Origin: Thermoproteales archaeon
GTDB lineage: Archaea; Thermoproteota; Thermoprotei; Thermofilales; B69-G16
Direction of reading: 5' to 3'
Length of the DNA: 40,680 nt
Assembly: GCA_021161825.1 (NCBI GenBank)
Contig: JAGGZW010000079.1
Span: 1-40,680, forward strand
Positions 8,266 to 15,952 of the stretch are shown here, one piece after another (within the stretch, counting starts at the first letter, position 1; every line of letters starts with the position of its first letter). The notes below the pieces were generated by a model. It made no database searches. It saw nothing but the letters and a program-made list of their open reading frames with translations, and was not told where the DNA came from. The position numbers were made by a program, and so were the translations under genes.

Positions 8266-9222
8266 ATGTTTACAGTCGTCGATCTATTCTGCGGAGCAGG
8301 AGGATTTTCCAGAGGATTTAAGGAAGAAAACTTTAAAATAATGCTTGGAGTTGAAAACTTTAAACCGGTAGCAGAAACTTTTCAAACCAATTTTCCTAGT
8401 GTAGAGATAATACTCGAAGATATTAAAAAGGTAAGATCTGAAGATATTGAAAAAATTATTAACGAACCAGATGTCGTTATAGGGAGTCCGCCATGTGAAC
8501 CATTTACACGCGCTAATCCCAAGCGAGAAAAGTCCTCGCTAGCTAGACTTTATGAAGATCCTATAGGACAATTGGTACTGCATTTTATCAGGATTGTAGG
8601 CGATTTAAAACCAAAAATATTTATAATGGAAAACGTGCCCGGCATTTTAGAGGGCGAATTAAAAAGGGCATTAATGCTTGAGTTTTCGAGAATAGGATAT
8701 AGAAAAATATATTTCAACTTTTTGAAAGCTGAAGACTACGGCACTCCATCTCACAGATTGAGAGTTTTCATTTCCAATATAAAAATAAAACCCAAAAAAT
8801 GTAATACAAGAAAAGTAGTAATAGAAGCAATCGGAGACCTGCCTGCTCCCGACTCAATTCATGACGTTCCCAACCATGAACCTGTTCCAATTTCTCCTAG
8901 AAAATTAAAAAGAATTGCAAAGCTCAAATGGGGTGAATCGCTGGTAAGATATAAAGGAGCGGAGGGACGTATATACACTAACCTAACCAGACTTCATCCG
9001 TATAAAATAGCGCCGACGGTTATGGGTTCGTCTCGTTTTATTCATCCGTTCGAAAATAGACTGCTCACGGTTCGCGAACATGCGCGACTTATGGGATTTC
9101 CCGATGACCATATTTTTATAGGAGGACGCGACCTACAATTTAACCAAGTAGGAGAAGCTGTTCCTGTTCCTTTAGCTAAAGCAATAGCACAGGAAGTCGC
9201 TAAAAAATTAAAAGGTGAATAA
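8266..9222 (+). CDS. DNA (cytosine-5) methyltransferase, orphan
   Basis: 318 residues from ATG 8266; ATG 8245 is also in frame, but 8266 fits the TATA spacing and gives MFTVVDLFCG at the usual distance from the end. Motifs in order: I (DLFCGAGGF, 6-14), IV with catalytic Cys77 in GSPPCEPFT, VI (ENVPG, 122-126), VIII (HRLR at 163-166, where QRxR is usual), a short target-recognition region at about 171-260, IX (RLLTVREHARLMGFP, 265-279) and X (GEAVPVPLAKAI, 296-307). It methylates C5 of cytosine in a short DNA site, using AdoMet. No restriction endonuclease adjoins it, so it looks like an orphan. GGTG near the end serves the next gene. Confidence 0.93.
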   Translation: MFTVVDLFCGAGGFSRGFKEENFKIMLGVENFKPVAETFQTNFPSVEIILEDIKKVRSEDIEKIINEPDVVIGSPPCEPFTRANPKREKSSLARLYEDPIGQLVLHFIRIVGDLKPKIFIMENVPGILEGELKRALMLEFSRIGYRKIYFNFLKAEDYGTPSHRLRVFISNIKIKPKKCNTRKVVIEAIGDLPAPDSIHDVPNHEPVPISPRKLKRIAKLKWGESLVRYKGAEGRIYTNLTRLHPYKIAPTVMGSSRFIHPFENRLLTVREHARLMGFPDDHIFIGGRDLQFNQVGEAVPVPLAKAIAQEVAKKLKGE

Positions 9223-9223
9223 A

Positions 9224-9694
9224 ATGGAGGAACAGATCATAAACAATACAATTATAGTCTTGCACAATATCTTTTCATCGCAAAAAATAATTGAAACAGC
9301 AAAAATAGTCTATGGATTAGGTTTTAAAAATTTTGTAATCACAAAGGCGCAAGGATCGGCAGCACAAATGGGAGTACCTGAAGCTCAAAAATTAGCAATG
9401 CAAAAAAGTGCGAACCTAATCTACTTGCAAGATTTAGATGATGCCATAGAGATCCTAAAGCCATCCAAAATATTTCTTTTCGTTCCTGAAGGCTACGCAA
9501 AAATAGAATATGACCCACAAAGAATAAGAAATGCATTAAATGCCGATAGAGTAATGCTGGTATTCGGAGGGGCTGAACCAGGACTCACAAGAAGGGAACT
9601 GGAAAAGGGAGAAACAATTTATATAAAGGGATTAAAAGACCAAACAACGACAGGAACAATAGCCATCGCTCTCTACCTCTTGCTCTTCAAATAA
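9224..9694 (+). CDS. SPOUT-like (alpha/beta knot) protein, putative RNA methyltransferase
   Basis: 156 residues from ATG 9224; the GTG at 9215 is in frame, but GGTG at 9214-9217 is better read as the ribosome binding site for the ATG. It follows the methyltransferase stop by one base. The C-terminal half has the layout of SPOUT knots: a strand ending MLVFGGAEPGLTRRELE (like the G-x-E-x-x-G-L motif), then a strand IYIKGLK, then TTTGTIAIALYLLL (like the SLNVAxAxxI motif). The N-terminal part has FVITKAQGSAAQMGVPEAQK, conserved in archaeal proteins of unclear function. I infer AdoMet-dependent RNA 2'-O- or N-methylation, target unknown. Confidence 0.5.
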   Translation: MEEQIINNTIIVLHNIFSSQKIIETAKIVYGLGFKNFVITKAQGSAAQMGVPEAQKLAMQKSANLIYLQDLDDAIEILKPSKIFLFVPEGYAKIEYDPQRIRNALNADRVMLVFGGAEPGLTRRELEKGETIYIKGLKDQTTTGTIAIALYLLLFK

Positions 9695-9730
9695 AATTAA
9701 TAAACAAATACGTAAGGTATAATCATTAGA

Positions 9731-9804
9731 GCGCCGGTGGTCTAGTCTGGTAGGATGGTGGCCCCCCAAGCCGCTGAACCCGGGTTCGAATCCCGGCCGG
9801 CGCA
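9731..9804 (+). tRNA. tRNA-Gly (anticodon CCC), with C33
   Basis: A full cloverleaf folds: acceptor GCGCCGG/CCGGCGC, D stem GTCT/GGAT with G18G19 in the loop, anticodon stem GTGGC/GCCGC, variable loop TGAAC, T stem CCGGG/CCCGG with loop TTCGAAT, discriminator A at 9804. The anticodon loop reads CCCCCAA, so anticodon 9765-9767 is CCC (reads GGG glycine codons), and position 33 (9764) is C, where almost all tRNAs have U. CCA is not encoded and no intron is present. A T-rich stretch follows (CTTTTATTTCTTATTT), a likely terminator. Confidence 0.93.
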
Positions 9805-9950
9805 CTTTTATTTCTTATTTACCTATGTTTTTAAACCAAAAACGGCAATTGTGATGCTATAGGATGACCGAAATTATCAGCTAAACAAGGTAATAACTTC
9901 AGCAAAACCACGTAGAAATGTTAATAAGTTATCATAGAAATACTTAACAC
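9805..9950 (+). promoter_or_regulatory. spacer between tRNA and SRP RNA with likely SRP RNA promoter
   Basis: No coding frame is convincing here. TTAATAAGTT at about 9921-9930 is centred some 26 bases before the 5' end of the SRP RNA and is a plausible box A. T-rich sequence at the left end probably terminates the tRNA transcript. Confidence 0.4.
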
Positions 9951-10296
9951 GCCCGCAGGGGAAGGCCTCGAGGCCCTAGCCCTGGCCTCCGCATAGCCGT
10001 ATAGGCTATGCGCCGCAAACCGGGCTTACGGCGGGAGGCGTTAACCCACGGCCAGTCAATCCTCTTCAAACTCGGACTATGGCAAACTCGGTATGAAGCT
10101 CAGTCCCGCAGGGTCGCCGCGGGTGATAGGTCTCTCGTAGGAGAGGCCGAATCACCGAACTGTCCGAAGCGGGTTAGGCCCGGGAGGGAGCGGCCCTAAG
10201 GACGGGCGGCGACGTTTGCGGGAGCGCTGGGCTGACTGGAGTTGCCATAGTTTCCGAGTTTGAACGATTGGCGACCCGTGGGGAAGCCCTGCGGGC
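9951..10296 (+). ncRNA. ffs: signal recognition particle RNA (7S RNA)
   Basis: Identified by structure. The ends pair perfectly: GCCCGCAGGG (9951-9960) with CCCTGCGGGC (10287-10296), helix 1 of archaeal SRP RNA. Near the 5' end are two hairpins (GGCC-TCGA-GGCC and GCATAGCC/GGCTATGC) matching the Alu-domain helices 3 and 4. A long helix 5 forms from CAAACTCGG/CCGAGTTTG and ACTATGGCAAACTC/GAGTTGCCATAGT. Helix 6 is GGTCTCTC-GTAG-GAGAGGCC with a GNAR tetraloop, the SRP19 site, flanked by GGTGAT/ATCACC. Helix 8 (10162-10201) carries the SRP54 loop as AGG-CCC-GGGA-GGG-AGCGG. About 346 nt, a little longer than usual. It is much more GC-rich than its surroundings, as expected for structured RNA of a thermophile. 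Confidence 0.92.
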
Positions 10297-10565
10297 ACTT
10301 TGATCTTTTGAGAATTTTTAAAGTTTTCATTTCTCCAATTGACTTAATACTTAAAATCAGTGCTGACAGCGATGTCAAAGGAACATGTTGATTCTATAAA
10401 CTATGAATATTATTTGGATTTTGGCTATGAACTTCTGAATCATGATAAAGGATTATCATAGGAGTGATTGAAAAATAAAGCCCTAGAACTTTAAATCATA
10501 ACGTTAGATTGTTGTGGTAATATTTATATTGATGATTTTTTAATGGTTGAGAGAGTGTACGAAGT
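10297..10565 (+). promoter_or_regulatory. SRP RNA terminator region and rpl24 promoter
   Basis: T-rich sequence after 10297 (CTTTTGAGAATTTTTA) likely ends the SRP RNA. TAATATTTATATT at about 10517-10529 is a strong box A for the ribosomal operon, giving a start near 10550. A 29-codon open frame lies between and is listed separately. Confidence 0.5.
10372..10461 (+). CDS. possible 29-residue ORF upstream of rpl24
   Basis: ATG 10372 to TAG 10461 encodes 29 residues, rich in Tyr and acidic residues (contains INYEYYLDFGYELLN). TTAATACTTAAAATC at about 10343-10357 upstream resembles a box A. No ribosome binding site is obvious. I do not recognise it; it may be chance or a fragment of something larger. 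Confidence 0.2.
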   Translation: MSKEHVDSINYEYYLDFGYELLNHDKGLS

Positions 10566-10943
10566 ATGTATAGTCATATGACTTCGCAACCTAGGAAGGT
10601 TAGGAAGAGAATGCTTAATGCCCCGTATCATCTCAGACAAAAGTATCTCACCGCTCCACTATCACCAACTTTAATTAGGGAGTATGGGGTGAAGCGCTTA
10701 CCTGTTAGGAAGGGCGACTCAGTTTTGATAATGCGCGGAGAATTTGCTGGCCATGAAGGCCGCGTAGTCAGGGTCAGTGTTAAGAAGGCAAGAATTTATG
10801 TTGAGGGAGTAACGAGGAGAAAGGCTGATGGAACTGAAATCCCTGTGCCTCTTCACGCATCTAAGGTTATGATTACTAAGTTAGATCTTTCCGACGAGAA
10901 AAGAAAGGAAATTATAAAACGTAAAGGGGGTAAGGTTAAATGA
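10566..10943 (+). CDS. rpl24: 50S ribosomal protein L24
   Basis: 125 residues from ATG 10566; an in-frame ATG at 10578 is equally possible, since neither has a clear ribosome binding site and the leader is short. A KOW motif lies in [20 protein letters not shown] (about 48-67), and [21 protein letters not shown] is typical of archaeal L24 (eukaryotic L26). It binds 23S rRNA early in assembly. It opens the L24-S4e-L5-S14-S8-L32e-L19e-L18 block. In most archaea L14 would be directly upstream, but here L14 is 15 kb away at 25391. Confidence 0.96.
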   Translation: MYSHMTSQPRKVRKRMLNAPYHLRQKYLTAPLSPTLIREYGVKRLPVRKGDSVLIMRGEFAGHEGRVVRVSVKKARIYVEGVTRRKADGTEIPVPLHASKVMITKLDLSDEKRKEIIKRKGGKVK

Positions 10944-11695
10944 AGGAGACTAGAGGTAGTCTAAGGCATTTAACGCGAGCTAAAGCACCTTGGTATTGGC
11001 CAATACTACGTAAAGAATCTAGGTGGACTATAAAACCAAGCCCTGGCCCACATCCACTTCGTCGTTGTATACCTTTGGGTATACTCGTTAGGGATATTCT
11101 TGGATATGCTTCATCTATGAGAGAGACGCGAAGAGTTTTAAGCGAAGGGAAAATCGAAATTGATGGTAAAACAGTTAGAGATTATAAATATCCTATAGGA
11201 TTAATGGACGTAATCCATGTAAAACCCACAAATGAATACTTTAGAATACTTCCTCATCCTCAAAAGTTTTTATGGTTGCATCCTATAAAGGAATCAGAAG
11301 CTTCATTCAAGCTTTGTAGAATAGAAAATAAAATAATGATCCGAGGAGGTAATATACAGCTGAACCTTCACGATGGTAGAAATTGCATAGTTAAAATTAA
11401 CGATCCCTTTGATCCCGTAGAAGATATCTACAGTACCCTTGACACTGTAAAGATTTCGATTCCTCAACAAGAAATAATTGAGCATGTAAAACTTGAAAAG
11501 GGTGTGCTGGTTTACATAATTGACGGCTCGCATGTAGGCACTGTGGGAAAGTTGGAGGAGATAAAGCAAGTTTTTAAGAGGAGAAGGTCAGCGGTAACGG
11601 TTACCGACAAGGAGGGCAACAAGAAAGCCACAATTCTGGACTTTCTCTTCGTCATAGGTAAAGAGGAACCTTTAATAAGCCTGCCAGAATGGTGA
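10940..11695 (+). CDS. rps4e: 30S ribosomal protein S4e
   Basis: 251 residues. An S4-type RNA-binding domain near residues 45-90 ([12 protein letters not shown] ... [14 protein letters not shown]) is followed by the S4e central domain and a C-terminal KOW-like segment ([14 protein letters not shown]). It overlaps rpl24 by 4 bases (ATGA), so translation is coupled. Archaeal/eukaryotic small-subunit protein in its usual place between L24 and L5. Confidence 0.96.
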   Translation: MKETRGSLRHLTRAKAPWYWPILRKESRWTIKPSPGPHPLRRCIPLGILVRDILGYASSMRETRRVLSEGKIEIDGKTVRDYKYPIGLMDVIHVKPTNEYFRILPHPQKFLWLHPIKESEASFKLCRIENKIMIRGGNIQLNLHDGRNCIVKINDPFDPVEDIYSTLDTVKISIPQQEIIEHVKLEKGVLVYIIDGSHVGTVGKLEEIKQVFKRRRSAVTVTDKEGNKKATILDFLFVIGKEEPLISLPEW

Positions 11696-11699
11696 AACA

Positions 11700-12269
11700 A
11701 TGTCCGAAAATAAAATATATTTAGAAATCGATCACCCCATGAGACGGGTGATCTTAGGAAAGGTAGTAGTTAACATGGCTGTTGGCGAATCTGGAGAGCG
11801 TCTAGCAAATGCAGCGAAGGTTTTAGAGCAGCTGACGGGTCAGAAGCCTAGCTTTAGAAAAGCGAAGAGAACGATAAAAGAATTTGGAGTGAGGAAAGGT
11901 GAAAACATCGCTTGTATGGTAACGCTAAGAGGGGCTAGGGCATATGAATTTCTGAAAAAAGCGCTGGAAGCCGTAGATTATGAGATAAATGAATCAAGCA
12001 TAGACGAGTTCGGTAATTTCGCTTTCGGAGTTAAGGAGCATATATATCTTCCTGGAGTGAAATACGATCCTAATATAGGAATCTTCGGATTTGATGTTAT
12101 TGTTACTCTCGAGCGTCCTGGCTATAGAGTTCAAAGAAGGAGAAGAGGAAGAGCTAGAATACCTAGACGACATAGAGTAAATAAAGAAGAAGCCGTAGAG
12201 TTTATAACAAAGGTGTTAGGCGCTAAGTTAGTAAAAAAGAGAGTGGTGAGGAGTAGATGGGGAAGATAA
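11700..12269 (+). CDS. rpl5: 50S ribosomal protein L5
   Basis: 189 residues. [29 protein letters not shown] and [18 protein letters not shown]-type motifs identify L5, which binds 5S rRNA and contacts the P-site tRNA. GGTGAAAC precedes the ATG. The last 13 bases overlap the start of rps14, as is common in this operon. Confidence 0.96.
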   Translation: MSENKIYLEIDHPMRRVILGKVVVNMAVGESGERLANAAKVLEQLTGQKPSFRKAKRTIKEFGVRKGENIACMVTLRGARAYEFLKKALEAVDYEINESSIDEFGNFAFGVKEHIYLPGVKYDPNIGIFGFDVIVTLERPGYRVQRRRRGRARIPRRHRVNKEEAVEFITKVLGAKLVKKRVVRSRWGR

Positions 12270-12421
12270 GACCTCCTAAGGAAAGGAAATATGGAAAAGG
12301 CGCTCGAAGATGTGTAAGATGTGGAACTCATGAAGCCTTAGTGAGAATGTACGGCCTAAACCTGTGTAGGCGATGCTTCAGGGAAGTAGCCGAAATCATG
12401 GGCTTTAAAAAATACATGTAG
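12257..12421 (+). CDS. rps14: 30S ribosomal protein S14 (zinc type)
   Basis: 54 residues, short but full length for the archaeal zinc-binding S14. It starts [17 protein letters not shown] and carries a CVRC...CRRC zinc ribbon. GTGAGGAG at 12246-12253 is the ribosome binding site. It overlaps the end of rpl5 by 13 bases and is followed 12 bases later by rps8. Neighbour order is standard. Confidence 0.95.
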   Translation: MGKIRPPKERKYGKGARRCVRCGTHEALVRMYGLNLCRRCFREVAEIMGFKKYM

Positions 12422-12433
12422 GGGTGATATTTA

Positions 12434-12826
12434 GTGGTAGTTATAGATAATCTTGCTAACGCTTTATCTACTATAATGAATAATGAAATGAGAGGTAAAA
12501 AGGAGTGCGTGGTCTATCCAGCCTCAAAATTCATAGCACAAGTACTGCGGGTAATGCAGAAATATGGTTACATAGGGGAATTCGAGTATATTGATGATGG
12601 TAGAGCGGGTAAGTTTCGTATTCAACTTTTGGGGCGTATAAACAAATGCGGCGTTATAAAGCCGCGTTTTTCTACTAAAAAGGATGAGTTTAGCGAATGG
12701 GAGAAAAAATTCCTGCCTTCTAGAGATATAGGAATACTCATAGTCTCTACATCTAAAGGAGTTATAAGTCATATAGAAGCGAAGGAAATGGGTATTGGAG
12801 GGGTGCTCGTAGCCTATGTCTATTAG
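12434..12826 (+). CDS. rps8: 30S ribosomal protein S8
   Basis: 130 residues from a GTG. It begins [17 protein letters not shown] and ends with the S8 signature [19 protein letters not shown]. It binds helix 21 of 16S rRNA. In almost all archaea L6 follows directly; here the last 11 bases of rps8 overlap the start of rpl32e instead, so L6 is cleanly missing from this place. Confidence 0.96.
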   Translation: MVVIDNLANALSTIMNNEMRGKKECVVYPASKFIAQVLRVMQKYGYIGEFEYIDDGRAGKFRIQLLGRINKCGVIKPRFSTKKDEFSEWEKKFLPSRDIGILIVSTSKGVISHIEAKEMGIGGVLVAYVY

Positions 12827-13211
12827 CGAAGAATCCAAAAAGGAAATAGCTAGGTTGTTAAAAATTAGAACGTTAATGAAAATGAAAAAACCAAGATTCA
12901 TTCAAATGAATTCTTGGTATTTAGCCAGACTTGGAGATAAATGGAAAAGACCTAAAGGTCTCGACAATAAAATTAAAAGAGAGAAAAAGGGTTTTCCTGC
13001 TAGAGTAAAGATTGGCTATCGTAAGCCGAAGCTAGTGAGAGGATTTCATCCCTGCGGAATGGTCGAAGCCCTAGTACACAATGCAAAAGAGTTGGTGGAT
13101 TTAAATCCAGACATTCATGCTATTAGAATATCGTCTCGCGTGGGTAAGCTTAAAAAATCCGAAATAGTTAAAAAGGCTAAAGAACTAGGCTTCAAAGTTT
13201 TAAACGAGTAG
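12816..13211 (+). CDS. rpl32e: 50S ribosomal protein L32e
   Basis: 131 residues. [25 protein letters not shown] and the [18 protein letters not shown] segment are diagnostic of L32e. ATG 12816 lies inside rps8, and GGAGGGGTG just upstream is the ribosome binding site, so it is translationally coupled to S8. It normally follows L6. Confidence 0.96.
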   Translation: MSISEESKKEIARLLKIRTLMKMKKPRFIQMNSWYLARLGDKWKRPKGLDNKIKREKKGFPARVKIGYRKPKLVRGFHPCGMVEALVHNAKELVDLNPDIHAIRISSRVGKLKKSEIVKKAKELGFKVLNE

Positions 13212-13224
13212 TGGTGGTAAAACT

Positions 13225-13674
13225 ATGACAATAAAGACTATAAAAAGAATGGCGGCTGATATTCTCAAAGTAGGGGAGAGTAGGATTTGGATCGATCCGG
13301 AAAGGGAAAATACGCTTTACGATGTGGTGTCTAGGGAGCAGGTGAAAAAGTTAATACACGACGGTGTTATTAAAAAGCTACCACCGTCTACCCCCTCCCG
13401 TGGTAGGATAAGAATACGAAAAATGCAAAAAAGGAAGGGTAGGAGAAGGGGTCACGGTAAAAGAAAAGGGCCTAGATTTGACGAAAAAGAGTTATGGATA
13501 AATAAAATAAGGGCGCAAAGGAAGTTTCTTAAAAAATTAAGAGAAAGAAAGCTGGTAGATAGGAAAACGTACAGACGCTTATACAGGCTTGCCAAAGGAG
13601 GATTTTTCAGAAACATTGCGCACTTAAAGCTCTATATAACTGAGCATAAACTTGTTAAAAAGAGGCGATTGTGA
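13225..13674 (+). CDS. rpl19e: 50S ribosomal protein L19e
   Basis: 149 residues. IKTIKRMAADILKVGESRIW and the long basic helical region RIRIRKMQKRKGRRRGHGKRKG identify L19e. The C-terminal KLVDRKTYRRLYRLAKGG is also conserved. GTGGTGGT at 13211-13218 is the ribosome binding site. It ends at a TGA (13672-13674) one base before the ATG of rpl18. Confidence 0.96.
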   Translation: MTIKTIKRMAADILKVGESRIWIDPERENTLYDVVSREQVKKLIHDGVIKKLPPSTPSRGRIRIRKMQKRKGRRRGHGKRKGPRFDEKELWINKIRAQRKFLKKLRERKLVDRKTYRRLYRLAKGGFFRNIAHLKLYITEHKLVKKRRL

Positions 13675-13675
13675 T

Positions 13676-14275
13676 ATGCCTAAGATGGGCGCCAGGTATA
13701 AGATTCCTTTCAAAAGAAGAAGAAAATGCTTGACAAATTACAAAAAGAGAAGGGCACTTATTCTCTCGGGAAAGCCGAGATTGGTTGTCAGAAAATCGAA
13801 TAAAAACATTTTTGTGCAAGTTATTACGGCAGAGCCGCAGGGAGATGTTACGCTAGTATCAGCACATTCAAAACAATTAGTAAAAAATTTCGAATGGAAA
13901 GCATATACTCGAAATATTCCAACTGCTTACTTGCTAGGGCTTATTGCAGGATTCCAAGCAATGAAAAAGAACATAGGCGAAGCTATACTAGACATAGGCT
14001 TACACCGATCAACTAAAGGAAATATAATATACGCGGCGGTCAAGGGAGCTTTAGATGCGGGGTTAAAGATCCCCGTGAGGGAGGATATGCTTCCAGGGGA
14101 TGATAGAATCTCGGGGGAACACATAGCTAAATATGCTCAAATGTTGAAGGAAATCGATCCTGAAAAATATGATAGGCAGTTTTCCTCATACTTGAAGAGG
14201 GGCTTGCCACCTGAGGAACTACCAAATCACTTTGCTGAAATAAAAGAGAAGATCATCAAATTTTTCTCGGCTTAA
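13676..14275 (+). CDS. rpl18: 50S ribosomal protein L18
   Basis: 199 residues from ATG 13676, where MPKMGARYKIPFKRRR matches the usual start; a longer in-frame opening at 13652 lies inside rpl19e. Contains RRALILSGKPRLVVRKSNKNIFVQV, the 5S rRNA-binding region of L18. Its end overlaps the end of the convergent rpl30 by 4 bases, because S5-L30, which should follow on the same strand, lie inverted here. Confidence 0.95.
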   Translation: MPKMGARYKIPFKRRRKCLTNYKKRRALILSGKPRLVVRKSNKNIFVQVITAEPQGDVTLVSAHSKQLVKNFEWKAYTRNIPTAYLLGLIAGFQAMKKNIGEAILDIGLHRSTKGNIIYAAVKGALDAGLKIPVREDMLPGDDRISGEHIAKYAQMLKEIDPEKYDRQFSSYLKRGLPPEELPNHFAEIKEKIIKFFSA

Positions 14276-14739
14276 ATCATTTTTAAAACAAGGTCATTTA
14301 TCGCTTCTCCTCTATATCCCGTCTCCCCGCCTTCTCTAAAATGTTTCTTTATTGTTCCTTTAAATCCGCCTTTTGGCGGCCTAAGCCTAAAAACTGGTTT
14401 TAAACCTGGTATTTCATCTATTTTCTTTTTACCAGTTATCAAATCACGTGCAAGATCTTCAAAACTTTCATATCCTATATTCTTTAAGTAGTCGAGAGTT
14501 ATTCTCTTACCACCTGTAACATAGCCTCTTTTTTCAATAAGCTTTGCAAGAGTCGCTTCGTCAATTTCCCCCCATGTAACTACATTATTTAAAACTTGTA
14601 GCATACCTTTATACGAGTGGCTGTCCTTGATTAAAACTGCATGAAATTTTTTGTGTAATCTTAATAATTCTAAAGTTTTTTCTTCATCTGGCTTTCTTCC
14701 TGATTGTCCCTTCAATCTAATAACTATTAGCAGAGACAT
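14272..14739 (-). CDS. rpl30: 50S ribosomal protein L30
   Basis: 155 residues from ATG 14739, preceded by GGAG (about 8 bases upstream) and starting MSLLIVIRLKGQSGRKPDEE, typical of archaeal L30. The archaeal C-terminal extension (FRLRPPKGGFKGTIKKHFREGG) is present. The frame is open further upstream inside rps5, but that part is out of frame with S5 and not L30-like. It follows rps5 with a 2-base gap, in the normal S5-L30 order but on the opposite strand to the rest of the cluster. Confidence 0.94.
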   Translation of the reverse strand: MSLLIVIRLKGQSGRKPDEEKTLELLRLHKKFHAVLIKDSHSYKGMLQVLNNVVTWGEIDEATLAKLIEKRGYVTGGKRITLDYLKNIGYESFEDLARDLITGKKKIDEIPGLKPVFRLRPPKGGFKGTIKKHFREGGETGYRGEAINDLVLKMI

Positions 14740-14741
14740 GT

Positions 14742-15356
14742 CTACCACTCCGACGGAGTTTTTATAGCATATGTAGCCTTCAAGGCATTGTAAACAGCTT
14801 TCGCCATATTGTGAGCTGTACGAGTCTCTCCTCGACTTCTGGTCCATAAATCCTTTATCCCAGCTAAGCGTAAAACCACTTTTGCAACGTCACCGGCGAC
14901 TAAGCCTACACCTTTCGGCGCAGGCAGCAAAAGTATTTCAACACTTCCGCTTTTTCCTCTTACGTTAAATGGAATGCTATGGGGTTCGCCGCATAAACAC
15001 TCCCAACTTCCACACCCTCTTTTAACGGGTATTATATTCATTTTGGCATTAACTATAGCTTTTTCAATCGCTGCTCGTATCTGCTTGGCTTTTCCCAACC
15101 CCACTCCTACATAGCCATTTTCGTTACCAACGGCGACTGTTACCTGGAACCTGCTCATCTCTCCAGCATCAGTCTGTCTTTGTACTAAATTAACGTTTAT
15201 TACCTCGTGTTTTAAATCCGGTAGTAGCGCGTCAACAATCTCGACTTCCTTGATCGGAATATTCATTTCGAATATCTGGTCTATGGATACTATTTTACCC
15301 TCCTTTACTAGAGCTCCCAGCCGTGTGCGGGGCTTCCAGTAGTCCATCATGGACAT
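14742..15356 (-). CDS. rps5: 30S ribosomal protein S5
   Basis: 204 residues from ATG 15356, chosen because GGTG lies 7 bases upstream; 7 more codons are open. The S5 N-terminal double-stranded RNA-binding-like domain is seen in FQVTVAVGNENGYVGVGLGK, and the C-terminal domain in LLPAPKGVGLVAGDVAKVVL, both diagnostic. It contains CGSWECLCGEP, a Cys-rich insert common in archaeal S5. It is transcribed toward rpl18, i.e. inverted relative to the canonical L18-S5-L30-L15 order, and diverges from rpl15 across a palindromic TATA element. Confidence 0.95.
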   Translation of the reverse strand: MSMMDYWKPRTRLGALVKEGKIVSIDQIFEMNIPIKEVEIVDALLPDLKHEVINVNLVQRQTDAGEMSRFQVTVAVGNENGYVGVGLGKAKQIRAAIEKAIVNAKMNIIPVKRGCGSWECLCGEPHSIPFNVRGKSGSVEILLLPAPKGVGLVAGDVAKVVLRLAGIKDLWTRSRGETRTAHNMAKAVYNALKATYAIKTPSEW

Positions 15357-15427
15357 TTTTTCACCTTTCAATCCCAAAGTAATACTTTACTTTTAAGTTT
15401 TTTGTATAGCGACTTTACTTTTAGAAC

Positions 15428-15447
15428 ACTAAAATATATATTTTAGT
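15428..15447. promoter_or_regulatory. perfect 20-bp palindrome holding a bidirectional TATA box
   Basis: ACTAAAATATATATTTTAGT is its own reverse complement over all 20 bases. It lies between the divergent genes rps5 (ATG 15356) and rpl15 (TTG 15503), with leaders that leave room for a ribosome binding site on each side. The core ATATAT flanked by AAAA/TTTT reads as a box A in both directions. Confidence 0.6.
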
Positions 15448-15502
15448 TTGTTAAAGGCAATAAGAGGCTATTCGACAATGCTAAAACAATCTGGTGAAAA
15501 AC

Positions 15503-15952
15503 TTGGTTGTAAGAAGGGAGAAAAAAAGAAAGTATCTAAGAGGATGGAGAAGCCACAGCTGGGGTAGAACAGGGCAGCATAGGAGAAGCGGTAGGAAGGG
15601 TGGTCGTGGACACGTAGGTTATCACAAGCATAAATGGTCGTGGACTCTAAAATATGAACCTAAAATGTATGGAAAGCATGGCTTTACAAGACCTCCTGAA
15701 ATAGTGGTAAAGCATAAATGCATTAACCTAGATAGGTTAAATGAGATGATCTCCGAGTTGGTTGACAAGGGTTTCTTTGAAAAAATCGACAATAAGATAT
15801 TAGTAAATCTCCCCGAGCTAGGCTATACCAAGCTATTGGGTAGGGGTAAAATAACTAGGCCACTGTTAATAAAAACTTTATACGCCTCAAAAATTGCTAT
15901 AGAAAAGGTAGAACAAGCTGGAGGTCGTGTTGAACTGTTAAGAGGTGAATAA
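15503..15952 (+). CDS. rpl15: 50S ribosomal protein L15
   Basis: 149 residues from TTG 15503, giving the usual MVVRREKK start; GGTGA at 15493-15497 is the ribosome binding site, and the GTG at 15494 that extends the frame lies within it. SHSWGRTGQHRRSGRKGGRG and the HKHKW segment are typical of archaeal L15 (eukaryotic L27a). It precedes secY, with an 8-base overlap, in the normal archaeal order. Confidence 0.95.
   Translation: MVVRREKKRKYLRGWRSHSWGRTGQHRRSGRKGGRGHVGYHKHKWSWTLKYEPKMYGKHGFTRPPEIVVKHKCINLDRLNEMISELVDKGFFEKIDNKILVNLPELGYTKLLGRGKITRPLLIKTLYASKIAIEKVEQAGGRVELLRGE

Noticed and set aside
9951-10296. RNase P RNA as an alternative identity for the structured RNA
   Set aside because: No conserved RNase P core motifs (GAGGAAAGUCC, ACAGAAA) are present, while helices 1, 5, 6 and 8 of SRP RNA all fold.
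10008-10378. Open frames within the SRP RNA (10008-10199 +, 10196-10378 -)
   Set aside because: The segment is a structured RNA; the frames have no ribosome binding site and unlikely composition.
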